Source: an uncultured Aurantimonas sp. (GTDB lineage Bacteria > Pseudomonadota > Alphaproteobacteria > Rhizobiales > Rhizobiaceae). From it: DNA of 64,000 nt. Shown here piece after piece: positions 10,104-17,480 of the stretch. Each line of letters opens with the position of its first letter. Position 1 is the first letter of the stretch. The DNA lies in NCBI GenBank assembly GCA_947488615.1, contig CANKZU010000003.1, positions 124,001 through 188,000 on the forward strand, read 5' to 3'. The position numbers and the translations under genes were made by a program. Under the pieces are notes generated by a model that worked only from the letters and a program-made list of their open reading frames with translations, was not told the origin of the DNA and searched no databases.

Positions 10104-10117
10104 TTGACCTTGATCAA
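10104..10117 (+). promoter_or_regulatory. FNR/FixK-type box (TTGAC-CTTG-ATCAA)
   Basis: TTGAC-N4-ATCAA matches the FNR/FixK consensus TTGAT-N4-ATCAA at nine of ten bases. It lies 64 bases before the ATG of the alcohol dehydrogenase at 10181, a distance suited to activation when oxygen falls. It also lies just behind the P-type ATPase stop at 10083. Functional status is inferred. Confidence 0.5.
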
Positions 10118-10180
10118 CGCGGCAATCGCCGCCGCGTGAGCAACTGCCCGGCACGGACAAAGCGGAAAGGGACGAGGGCC

Positions 10181-11257
10181 ATGGCGGAGAAAATGCGAGC
10201 GGCAATTTTCATCGAACCGGGGCGGATCACACTGGGCGAAAAGCCGATCCCGGATGTCGGCGCCAACGACGCGCTGCTGCGCATCACCACGACGACGATC
10301 TGCGGCACCGACGTTCATATCCTCAAGGGCGAATACCCTGTCGAGAAAGGCCTGACTATCGGTCACGAGCCGGTCGGAATCATCGAAAAGCTCGGGTCGA
10401 ACGTCAAGGGCTACCAAGAGGGGCAGCGGGTCATCGCCGGCGCCATCTGTCCCAGCGGTTATTCCAACGCATGCCTGTGCGGCCAGCACTCCCAGGATGG
10501 GCAGAGCCACCCGCACGGCTACAAGCCGATGGGCGGCTGGCGTTTCGGCAACACGATCGACGGCACGCAGGCCGAATATGTTCTGGTGCCCGATGCGATG
10601 GCCAATCTGGCACCGGTGCCGGACGGCCTGACCGACGAGCAGGTGCTGATGTGTCCCGACATCATGTCCACCGGCTTTGCCGGCGCCGAGGGCGGCAACA
10701 TCCAGATCGGCGACATCGTCGCGGTCTTCGCCCAGGGACCGATCGGCCTCTGTGCGACGGCGGGCGCCAAGTTGCGCGGCGCCGGCCTGATCATCGGGGT
10801 CGACACGGTTCCCGAACGGCTCCACATCGCGAAAAAACTCGGCGCTGACGTCGTCATCGACTTCAAGACGGCCGATCCCGTCGACGAGATCATGAAGATC
10901 ACCAAGGGACGCGGCGTCGACGTCGCGATCGAGGCGCTCGGGACTCAGCAGACCTTCGAGAGTTGCCTGCGCGTGTTGAGGCCGGGCGGCACTTTGTCCA
11001 GTCTCGGCGTCTATTCCTCCGATCTCACCATTCCGTTGGGGGCGTTCCACGCCGGTCTCGGCGACAATTCCATCGTCACCTCGCTGTGTCCCGGCGGCAA
11101 GGAGCGCATGCGCCGCCTCATGAAGGTGATCGAGACCGAACGGCTCGACCTCGGCGGGTTGGTGACTCACCATTTTGGCCTCGACCGGATCGAGGAGGCC
11201 TACGAACTCTTCGCCAACCAGCGCGACGGCGTGCTCAAGGTCGCGATCACGCCATAA
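10181..11257 (+). CDS. Zinc-dependent NAD(P) alcohol dehydrogenase
   Basis: 358-aa medium-chain dehydrogenase/reductase of the TBADH/isopropanol-dehydrogenase-like group, oxidising alcohols or reducing aldehydes/ketones in the cytoplasm. The catalytic zinc site is visible as ICGTDVH (Cys) and GHEPVG (His-Glu); there is no four-cysteine structural-zinc lobe, which fits this subgroup. A Rossmann core VFAQGPIGLCATAGA and IIGVDTVPERL bind the cofactor. The start is ATG at 10181; an upstream extension to 10001 overlaps the ATPase gene and is unlikely. An FNR-like box sits in the leader, suggesting induction under low oxygen. Natural substrate unknown. Confidence 0.9.
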   Translation: MAEKMRAAIFIEPGRITLGEKPIPDVGANDALLRITTTTICGTDVHILKGEYPVEKGLTIGHEPVGIIEKLGSNVKGYQEGQRVIAGAICPSGYSNACLCGQHSQDGQSHPHGYKPMGGWRFGNTIDGTQAEYVLVPDAMANLAPVPDGLTDEQVLMCPDIMSTGFAGAEGGNIQIGDIVAVFAQGPIGLCATAGAKLRGAGLIIGVDTVPERLHIAKKLGADVVIDFKTADPVDEIMKITKGRGVDVAIEALGTQQTFESCLRVLRPGGTLSSLGVYSSDLTIPLGAFHAGLGDNSIVTSLCPGGKERMRRLMKVIETERLDLGGLVTHHFGLDRIEEAYELFANQRDGVLKVAITP

Positions 11258-11414
11258 GGCAGCCCGGCGGATCAAGGCGTGAGCGCCAACGCGGTGCGCC
11301 GATGCCGCCGCTCACGAGCAAGACCGAGTTGGAACCTGCGGGCCAGAGAGATCTTGACCTTACCGGCCGGGGTCCCCTACCCGGGCGGACATCGGCAGAG
11401 CGGAGGGGACCCTG

Positions 11415-11834
11415 ATGAAAAATCGCGCGCTCATTCTCACGATTGTTCTCGTGGCGACGGCCCTTGCCATCTGGTGGCGTCTCGACGACCGAGGCGCGGA
11501 CGATGCCGGCGCTGGCGCGGCCCTGGCGGACGTGACCGTTCCGGAGCTGAGCGCCGAGGAGAGCCGGGGCGAAAAGCTGTTCAACGCGAACTGCGCATCC
11601 TGTCATGGAACCAACGCCGCTGGAAAAAGCGGCATGGCACCTCCCCTGGTCCATAGGATCTACGAACCCAACCATCACGCCGACGCGGCGTTCCAACTGG
11701 CCGTACAGAACGGTGTGCGCGATCATCACTGGGGGTTCGGCAATATGCCACCGATCGAAGGGATATCGCCAAAGAACGTCGGCCAGATCGCCGCCTATGT
11801 TCGCGCGCTACAGCGGGCCAATGGGATCGAATAA
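11415..11834 (+). CDS. Membrane-anchored or secreted cytochrome c
   Basis: 139-aa single-haem cytochrome c. The N-terminal hydrophobic segment MKNRALILTIVLVATALAIWW acts as signal or membrane anchor. Haem attachment is CASCHG at about residues 60-65, and the likely axial methionine is in GFGNMPPIEG. The tail KNVGQIAAYVRALQRANG is the C-terminal helix of class I cytochromes. Start ATG at 11415 follows CGGAGGGG. Probable periplasmic electron carrier, perhaps to the heme-copper oxidase encoded at 18364-22901; that pairing is inferred from position only. Confidence 0.9.
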   Translation: MKNRALILTIVLVATALAIWWRLDDRGADDAGAGAALADVTVPELSAEESRGEKLFNANCASCHGTNAAGKSGMAPPLVHRIYEPNHHADAAFQLAVQNGVRDHHWGFGNMPPIEGISPKNVGQIAAYVRALQRANGIE

Positions 11835-11923
11835 TCCCGCGGCGGCCAGAATTCGCGGAATTCACGATTCATTGATGAGCTTGGATAGGGAATACTTAAG
11901 CAGTTACTGTTAGCGTGCAGCAT

Positions 11924-12265
11924 ATGAGGCTGTTGTTCCTTATCCTACTCGTGGCGATCTTGGCCACCACGCCTACGGCTATCACAGCGGCGGTGGCGGG
12001 GAATGCCGCGCATAGCGGCTCGATCGTCGCGAACGTTTTGTCGGCGCCGGCTGATGACGACGACAGTGTCGTCGCGGCGGCCGATTGCTGCGACGGCGAC
12101 GTCAAGCCTTGGCACGGGGCGCCACACTGTCCCTTGGATTGCGGGATCACCCTGTCCGGAGTCGAGGCGGCGATCTTCGACTACGGGCGGGAGCGGCGCT
12201 TCGCCATCGCCTTGACGGCCGCCTCTGTCAGCCCTTCTGGCTTGTTCCGTCCTCCGATCAGCTGA
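11924..12265 (+). CDS. Small secreted Cys/His-containing protein of unknown function
   Basis: 113 aa from the ATG at 11924 (a GTG at 11915 adds three residues). A clear signal peptide MRLLFLILLVAILATTPTAITAAVAG is followed by an acidic stretch (APADDDDS), then CCDGDVKPWHGAPHCPLDCG with four cysteines and two histidines in about 20 residues, a possible metal or disulfide site. I recognise no family. No good ribosome-binding site is visible. It lies between a cytochrome c and an L,D-transpeptidase, opposite a multicopper oxidase, so a periplasmic metal role is conceivable but unproven. Confidence 0.6.
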   Translation: MRLLFLILLVAILATTPTAITAAVAGNAAHSGSIVANVLSAPADDDDSVVAAADCCDGDVKPWHGAPHCPLDCGITLSGVEAAIFDYGRERRFAIALTAASVSPSGLFRPPIS

Positions 12266-12335
12266 CGCCCCCGCTTCGGACATCCATCGCGGTGTTCCGC
12301 TCCCTTTGACAATTAGACGATCAGGATGACGAAAA

Positions 12336-12899
12336 ATGCTCTCAAGACGTGCTCTTCTTCTGGCTGGCTTTGGCGGCTTGCTGACCTTCGCGATGCCGGC
12401 TCAGGCCCATGGTCCCCGCCAAGCGTTCCGGCTCAATCCGAAATACCTGCCCCAGACGGTGAAATTTGGTGGCTATCAAGCGGGTACGATCGTGGTCGAT
12501 CCACGCAACCATTTTCTCTACTTGGTGCTCGGCGACGGTCTGGCGCGCCGCTACGGCGTCGGCGTCGGCAAGGCGGGACGCGCCTTCAAGGGCTCCGCGC
12601 GGATCGGACGCAAGGCGAAGTGGCCGAGTTGGACGCCGACCAAGAACATGATCCGCCGCGAGCCGGGCAAGTATGCACGCTATGCCAACGGCGTACCGGG
12701 TGGGCCGAGAAATCCGCTCGGTGCGCGCGCGCTCTATCTCTATCGCGGCAAGCGAGACACCTATTATAGAATCCACGGCACGACCGAGCCCTGGTCGATC
12801 GGACGCTCGGTCTCCAACGGCTGCATCCGGATGATCAACGATCATGTGGTCGATCTCTATAGCCGGGTTCCGGTCGGCGCACGGGTGGTCGTCATCTAA
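12336..12899 (+). CDS. L,D-transpeptidase (YkuD domain)
   Basis: 187-aa periplasmic transpeptidase that forms 3-3 peptidoglycan cross-links or attaches proteins to peptidoglycan. It has a Tat-like or Sec signal MLSRRALLLAGFGGLLTFAMPAQA, the YkuD beta-sandwich beginning TIVVDPRNHFLYLVLGDG, and the catalytic motif HGTTEPWSIGRSVSNGCIRM with the nucleophilic cysteine near residue 165 and the conserved SxGCIRM context. Start ATG at 12336 has AGGA ten bases upstream. Such small enzymes are numerous in Hyphomicrobiales and function cannot be narrowed further. Confidence 0.92.
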   Translation: MLSRRALLLAGFGGLLTFAMPAQAHGPRQAFRLNPKYLPQTVKFGGYQAGTIVVDPRNHFLYLVLGDGLARRYGVGVGKAGRAFKGSARIGRKAKWPSWTPTKNMIRREPGKYARYANGVPGGPRNPLGARALYLYRGKRDTYYRIHGTTEPWSIGRSVSNGCIRMINDHVVDLYSRVPVGARVVVI

Positions 12900-12900
12900 C

Positions 12901-13066
12901 CGAACCCGATTCGCGGCGGCCATGCGGCTGGAAAAAGAGGTTTCCCGTATCCGGCAAGATGCCGGGCGGGCCGCCATCGCGCGACGGCAAGAAGGCGATG
13001 CTGCCAAGGAGGCGGATGTTGCCTTTGCTGTCGTGCCGAAAGACGAACGGCAGCGCCGCAATGCGC
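12901..13066 (-). pseudogene. Possible remnant coding segment without start
   Basis: On the minus strand, in the frame shifted relative to the upstream membrane-protein gene, about 55 codons read AALPFVFRHDSKGNIRLLG, then SIAFLPSRDGGPPGILPD and TGNLFFQPHGRRESGSVR before a stop near 12898. Third codon positions are almost all G or C, as in real genes of this window, while the frame has no ATG, GTG or early TTG start and is closed upstream by a TGA. This suggests the 3' piece of a disrupted gene or a frameshifted extension of the preceding gene. No family recognised. Confidence 0.35.
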
Positions 13067-13564
13067 CTATCGTCTTGTTGTGATCCGCGACGTGCCCAGA
13101 AGATTGCGCCGGGTCAGCTCGACGACCAGCAGCGGCACGACGATCCATTGAAGCAACGGTGAGAGACCGGTTCCCAATGGCGGCACCAGCGGCATCAGCT
13201 CGGAATAGGACCAGCGGTTGGATATTTCGACGTAATAGAATTCGAGCCCGACGGTGATGACGAGGCCTGCTGCCAGGAAGACCAGCAGCTGCCATGTCCT
13301 CTTGGCGACTATCCATTGCCGTGTGCGAGCGGCGAGCGAGGTAATCCAAAAGGCGGCCAGGGCGATCCCCACATCGCCGACGGTGGCGTAGGTGCAGACC
13401 TTCACGCCCTCCCAGTGCTGAAGCTCCGCCATTCCCTCGAATGTCGGAATCTGCAGGAACTCCCAAATGAAATGAAAGGCGAAGGAAAACAGGGCGAGCG
13501 AGACTTCTGGAACCGCCCACAGACCTTGCCCCGTGTCGCGCTGCTGTGGTTCTGACGTTGGCAT
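13067..13564 (-). CDS. Four-helix integral membrane protein of unknown function
   Basis: 165 aa with about four transmembrane segments: VSLALFSFAFHFIWEFLQIP, YATVGDVGIALAAFWITSLA, WQLLVFLAAGLVITVGLEFYYV and LLQWIVVPLLVVEL. Conserved-looking polar residues sit inside membranes (HFIWE, LEFYYVEISNRWSY). The ATG at 13564 has AGGGG six bases upstream. It follows the multicopper oxidase gene by 54 bases in the same direction and is probably cotranscribed. I do not recognise a named family; the context suggests an envelope or respiratory accessory role. Confidence 0.75.
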   Translation of the reverse strand: MPTSEPQQRDTGQGLWAVPEVSLALFSFAFHFIWEFLQIPTFEGMAELQHWEGVKVCTYATVGDVGIALAAFWITSLAARTRQWIVAKRTWQLLVFLAAGLVITVGLEFYYVEISNRWSYSELMPLVPPLGTGLSPLLQWIVVPLLVVELTRRNLLGTSRITTRR

Positions 13565-13618
13565 TCGGTCCCCTTGATCGGTCGCTCGCGGCGCGGCCGT
13601 GCCGGCTACCCTGATACG

Positions 13619-15106
13619 CTAAACTTGTGTCGTGAACTGCCCCATCATCCCGGCGTCTTCGTGTTCCAGAATATGACAGTGAAAGACGAACGGCAGACCC
13701 TCGCTGGTTTCGGCGTCGATGGAAACCGCGAGTTCGGCTTCCCCGTCCACCAGCACGGTATCCTTCCACCCCTGCTCCTCGGGGCGCGGTTCGCGACCGC
13801 CGTTCCGCAGTACCTTGAACTTCGCGCCATGGACGTGGAACGGATGCGCCATCTGATGGGCGACCACGGTCCAGTGTTCCGTGGCCCCCGTCGGCGTGGA
13901 AAAATCAACCCGATTCATGTCGTAAGATTTGCCGTTGATGGTCATCACCGGAGACGCGCCGACGGCGCCGCGCACCATGTTGATCGGCCCCATGCCTTCG
14001 TCCAGGACGAAACGACGACGCGCGCCGGTTGCCGCGATGGCAACCGCGGAGCCCGGCAGGCGCACCGGTGCGATGGTGACAGCGGCTTCCCGACTGTCGT
14101 CGGGTGCAAGCTTCAGGAGGACTGCGCTGCTGGCATCGCCCTCCATCATGCCGCCCATGCCGTCCATCATACTGCCCATGCCCATGGATGACTGGGAAGC
14201 GGCCATAAGGCGGTCTTCGCCCTGCCCCAGATCGACCAGCAGCTCAACGCGTTCGCCCGGTGCAAGCGAGACCTTTGTCACTTCGGCCGGCGCGCCGAGA
14301 AGACCTTGATCGACACCGATCAATACGAGCGGCCGGCCGCTTTCGAGCGACAGATCGAAGGGACTCGAGGTCGCCGCGTTGATTAAACGTAAGCGGACCA
14401 GACCGCGCGGCGCCTTGGCGATCGGCCGAAGCTGGCCATTGACGAGAATCGCGTCGCCGCGAAAGCCGTGCATGATATCCATCATGCCCGGCTTGTAGAC
14501 CGCCCTGCCCAAACCATCGAAACGCTTGTCCTGCAAGATCAGCACGAAATCATCGACGCCGTAGGCTCGCGGTAGCTGGGTGCCCGCCTCTTCCTCATCT
14601 TGGAGGATTACGGCGCCGGCCAACCCGGCATAGACGTCGGGTGCGGTGCGGCCGTGAACATGGGTGTGGTACCAGTGAGTCGCGGCCGGTTGCCGGATCG
14701 GCAGCTCGACATCGCGGCCGGCGCCCGGCGCGATTTCCGTTCCAGGGCCGCCGTCGGCTTGGCTGGGAACCGTCAGCCCGTGCCAATGGACGGTGATCGG
14801 CGCATCGACACCATTCTCGATCCGGACCGGAATGGTCGTGTCCCGCTTGAGCAGAACGGTCGGGCCGAGATAGGTCTGGTTGAACCCCATGGTCGATGAT
14901 GGAGCACCGCCGGCGAAAACCGTCGTCCCCGCCGTGGCCTGGAGACGGATCGGGCCGGACCGCGCGTCCAGTAGCGGCGGAAGGCGGATCTCCTCTCCTT
15001 CGGTCTGTCCCGTGGCCATTTGGGCCTTCGCGGCCGACACCGAGCCGGAAGTCGCCAGCCAGGCGAGAAGCGAGGAGCCGCCCATCAAGAGTTCACGTCG
15101 GTTCAT
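13619..15106 (-). CDS. Tat-exported multicopper oxidase (CueO/CopA-like)
   Basis: 495-aa periplasmic laccase-type enzyme expected to oxidise Cu(I) or phenolics with O2. A twin-arginine signal MNRRELLMGGSSLLAWLA opens the protein. All four copper motifs are intact: HWHGLTVPSQADGG, HWYHTHVHG, HPFHVHG and FHCHILEHEDAGMM, the last supplying type-1 His/Cys/His and the axial Met. A methionine-rich insert with three MM pairs (SSMGMGSMMDGMGGMMEGD) resembles the copper-binding insert of CueO. ATG at 15106 follows GAGGAGAAAG. It lies behind the ArsR-type regulator gene and before the four-helix membrane protein, all leftward. Confidence 0.93.
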   Translation of the reverse strand: MNRRELLMGGSSLLAWLATSGSVSAAKAQMATGQTEGEEIRLPPLLDARSGPIRLQATAGTTVFAGGAPSSTMGFNQTYLGPTVLLKRDTTIPVRIENGVDAPITVHWHGLTVPSQADGGPGTEIAPGAGRDVELPIRQPAATHWYHTHVHGRTAPDVYAGLAGAVILQDEEEAGTQLPRAYGVDDFVLILQDKRFDGLGRAVYKPGMMDIMHGFRGDAILVNGQLRPIAKAPRGLVRLRLINAATSSPFDLSLESGRPLVLIGVDQGLLGAPAEVTKVSLAPGERVELLVDLGQGEDRLMAASQSSMGMGSMMDGMGGMMEGDASSAVLLKLAPDDSREAAVTIAPVRLPGSAVAIAATGARRRFVLDEGMGPINMVRGAVGASPVMTINGKSYDMNRVDFSTPTGATEHWTVVAHQMAHPFHVHGAKFKVLRNGGREPRPEEQGWKDTVLVDGEAELAVSIDAETSEGLPFVFHCHILEHEDAGMMGQFTTQV

Positions 15107-15224
15107 ATCGAATCTTTCTCCTCGCGGGACCGCCCGCTGATTGGTAGGATCGGCATCGTATTTGAAGGAACCGCCGCAGCGCGGCTGCACCTCTGCGAAA
15201 ACCGAAGTCGAGGAAATGCTGACG

Positions 15225-15560
15225 TCAGGGTGCGGCGTCCCGCTTCCTGTGTGCACAGAATACATCGTACAGGCTCGCCATGATCAGGCGGACGTCCTGG
15301 CTTGCTAACGAGTAGAAGATCGTCTGGGCGTCGCGGCGGGTGGTGACCAACCCGCCAGCCCGAAGCTTTGCCAGATGCTGCGACAAGGCGGATTGGCTGA
15401 GGCCGACCTCCGATACGAGGACTCCGACCGATGCTTCGTCCTCGGCCAGCTTGCAAAGAATGCGTAGCCGATGGGCGTTGCCCATCAACGCGAGAATGGC
15501 CGCCACGTCGGCGGCACGCGCATCCAATTCATTCATATTAGATTTGACTACTTTAGACAT
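15225..15560 (-). CDS. ArsR-family regulator, BigR/SqrR-like persulfide sensor
   Basis: 111-aa winged-helix repressor. The recognition helix region VSEVGLSQSALSQHLAKLRAGGLVTTRRDAQTIFYSL is nearly that of BigR/SqrR proteins. Two cysteines occupy the positions that form the sulfide-responsive tetrasulfide or disulfide bridge in that family: one in LRILCKLAED and one near the end in LYDVFCAHRKRD. It is divergent from the YeeE/YedE pair, the classic BigR target arrangement, with 63 bases between start codons. ATG at 15560 has a distant GGAGGG, so an internal ATG at 15536 is an alternative. Repression of the divergent genes and relief by reactive sulfur are inferred. Confidence 0.87.
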   Translation of the reverse strand: MSKVVKSNMNELDARAADVAAILALMGNAHRLRILCKLAEDEASVGVLVSEVGLSQSALSQHLAKLRAGGLVTTRRDAQTIFYSLASQDVRLIMASLYDVFCAHRKRDAAP

Positions 15561-15569
15561 CGTTCATAT
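15532..15569. promoter_or_regulatory. Candidate operator region for the BigR-like repressor
   Basis: The AT-rich stretch between and overlapping the divergent starts contains two TTCATAT copies (15532-15538 and 15563-15569) with start points 31 bases apart, about three helical turns. It is the only AT-rich segment between the regulator and the YeeE gene, so regulator binding here is plausible. No perfect published box was recognised. Confidence 0.35.
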
Positions 15570-15623
15570 ACAATCCCTCCTGCAGCCACCAGTAAAGGGC
15601 CGATTGCCAAAAGGAACCGCGCG

Positions 15624-16061
15624 ATGCCACCGTCCACCATGACTGAGTTCACTCCCTGGACCTCTTTGTTCGGAGGGGGGCTGATCGGCTTGTCAGCCGT
15701 GATGGTCATGGCATTCTTCGGCCGCGTCGCGGGCATTTCCGGCATAACTGTCGGCGTCTTGCCATCTATCCGATCCGATTGGAGTTGGCGCCTGGCGTTC
15801 CTGGTCGGCCTGGTGGCCGCGCCGCTCCTGCTCGTCCTGGCCACGGGTGAGCCGGTCGTACAGACCGTTTCCGACAATCTGATCGTGATGATCCTGGCCG
15901 GGCTCCTGGTCGGTTTCGGGACGATCTGGGGTTCCGGTTGCACCAGCGGCCATGGTGTCTGCGGTCTTGCGCGGCTGTCGACGCGATCGTTCGTGGCGGT
16001 CGGGACTTTCATGGCGACCGCGTTCCTCACGGTCTTTTTCCTCCGGCACATACTCGGGTGA
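15624..16061 (+). CDS. YeeE/YedE family membrane protein, first half-unit
   Basis: 145-aa membrane protein of the YeeE/YedE (TsuA-like) sulfur-compound transport family. Four hydrophobic segments are visible, and the signature GSGCTSGHGVCGLARLSTRS carries two cysteines thought to handle persulfide or thiosulfate in the family. The ATG at 15624 is preceded by AAAGGA nine to ten bases upstream; an ATG at 15639 is possible. It pairs with the next gene (five-base gap), together making the two halves of a typical YeeE protein. Likely regulated by the divergent BigR-like repressor. Confidence 0.88.
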   Translation: MPPSTMTEFTPWTSLFGGGLIGLSAVMVMAFFGRVAGISGITVGVLPSIRSDWSWRLAFLVGLVAAPLLLVLATGEPVVQTVSDNLIVMILAGLLVGFGTIWGSGCTSGHGVCGLARLSTRSFVAVGTFMATAFLTVFFLRHILG

Positions 16062-16066
16062 CGAAC

Positions 16067-16507
16067 ATGCGATTTGTATTGGGACTTGTGTCGGGTCTCG
16101 TCTTCGGTCTGGGTCTGGTGATTTCCGGTATGTCGAATCCCGCGAAGGTTCTCAACTTTCTGGACGTTTTCGGTCCATGGGATCCGAGCCTCGCCTTCGT
16201 CATGGGCGGCGCATCCCTGACCACCTTCGTCGGCTATCGGCTGATCTGGCGGCGTGAGCGGCCTTTGATGATGCCGCGCTTCGAGATTCCGACGCGAGCG
16301 GATATCGATGCGCCGCTTTTGACAGGCGCGGCGATATTCGGCATCGGCTGGGGAATCGGCGGCTTTTGCCCCGGCCCCGCCTGGACAGCCTTGCCGCTGG
16401 CGGCACCGGGAACGCTCGCTTTTCTGCCGGCGATGCTGACCGGCATGCTGGCCGCGCTATGGATTCGATCGCGGCCGTGGGACAGAAGACCAAAATTTGC
16501 GACCTGA
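16067..16507 (+). CDS. YeeE/YedE family membrane protein, second half-unit (DUF6691-like)
   Basis: 146-aa partner of the preceding gene. It begins MRFVLGLVSGLVFGLGLVISGMSNPAKVLNFLD, the hallmark of the second half, followed by FGPWDPSLAFVMGGA and GIGWGIGGFCPGPAW, whose cysteine matches the sulfur-handling cysteine of the family. Four predicted transmembrane stretches. Start ATG at 16067, six bases after the preceding stop. The pair probably imports a reduced sulfur species across the inner membrane; the exact substrate is not determined by sequence. Confidence 0.88.
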   Translation: MRFVLGLVSGLVFGLGLVISGMSNPAKVLNFLDVFGPWDPSLAFVMGGASLTTFVGYRLIWRRERPLMMPRFEIPTRADIDAPLLTGAAIFGIGWGIGGFCPGPAWTALPLAAPGTLAFLPAMLTGMLAALWIRSRPWDRRPKFAT

Positions 16508-16631
16508 TTTCTCCCAGTAAACCCGCATTCGTCCCCACGATTTTGGACCGATGGGGGATATCGGTGCGCCCCGAGATTGGCTTATGGGGCGGCCAACAAA
16601 GCGAGCCGGCGCGGACGCTGCTCCTCGCGGC

Positions 16632-17192
16632 TCACTGCGCGCTGGCGACTGGCGTCTTCAGATAGGCGATCAGATCCGTCATATCTCCCTCCGCCATCGA
16701 CCACCGTGGCATCACCGGATCGAGGCGCTCGCCGCCGGGATCGACGTCGTCGGTGATGGCCCGCCGCAGCGTGTCGTCGGTATAGTCGTCATGATCGCCA
16801 TGACCGTCGTCCTTGGCCGCGCCTTCCGCCTTTGTAGCCTCATCATGCTCGCCGAACAGAGCGGCGGCCGTCAGCGGGGGCGCCGACTGCCAGAAACGTG
16901 GCATCAGTCGCCCGCCGCCCCGATCCGCGCCATGACAGGTGACGCATCCGCCGCCGGACATCATCATATGCATGCTCCCGCCCTGAGATGTGATCTGCGG
17001 GCCCGAAGCACTGGTCGCGGTGAAATAAACTCGCTCGCCATTGCTTCGAAATTCGGACGGCCAGGCGCTGCGATCGGTCAATGGGCCGGAGCCGAACAAC
17101 AGCAGCGCGCCCGCCAGCAAGACAAGCAAAACCACCAGGATGCCGCCTATTCGGGTGTTGCGCCGCGATGAAGGCTGTCGTTGTAGGCTCAT
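16632..17192 (-). CDS. Membrane-anchored cytochrome c with His/Asp-rich insert
   Basis: 186-aa monohaem cytochrome c. An N-terminal basic segment and helix GGILVVLLVLLAGALLLFG anchor it in the inner membrane facing the periplasm. The haem site is CVTCHG near residues 81-86; axial methionine candidates are in RLMPRF and VMPRWSM. Between them lies an unusual acidic/histidine stretch (EHDEATKAEGAAKDDGHGDHDDY) that might bind metal. Convergent with the YeeE pair and divergent from the DUF2189 gene. Candidate electron donor or sensor for the nearby oxidase. Confidence 0.87.
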   Translation of the reverse strand: MSLQRQPSSRRNTRIGGILVVLLVLLAGALLLFGSGPLTDRSAWPSEFRSNGERVYFTATSASGPQITSQGGSMHMMMSGGGCVTCHGADRGGGRLMPRFWQSAPPLTAAALFGEHDEATKAEGAAKDDGHGDHDDYTDDTLRRAITDDVDPGGERLDPVMPRWSMAEGDMTDLIAYLKTPVASAQ

Positions 17193-17480
17193 TCGACGAC
17201 GTCCTCACTGCATCAAATCCGCGTGACCGGCATCGGCATATTTTGCCGCCCGGCGGAATGCTCCAACAGCGCTCCCGTGGTTCGGACTGACGATTACCAC
17301 GAAATATAACCCTTGGCGGCCAAGCATTCCGCTCGAATGGCGCGCGGGGGGCGACAAATCCGTGGCTGGGGCGTATGCTGGTGAACGGTGCAGGTCGCGG
17401 TTTCGCGTGACCAGTTGCGTACGCAAAACGGCAGCACCATGAACCGCGGCCATACCAGACCTGATTCAGGAGGAATGGTC

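Noticed and set aside
11340..11390. MerR/CueR-like promoter (TTGACCTTACC...) before the cytochrome c
   Set aside because: The required inverted half-site GGTAAGGT is absent and no -10 fits a 19-base spacer.
12342..13769. Long 475-codon leftward frame across the transpeptidase and membrane protein
   Set aside because: It is low-complexity R/A/S-rich, overlaps several genes with good motifs on both strands, and has no recognisable domain; an antisense frame of high-GC DNA.
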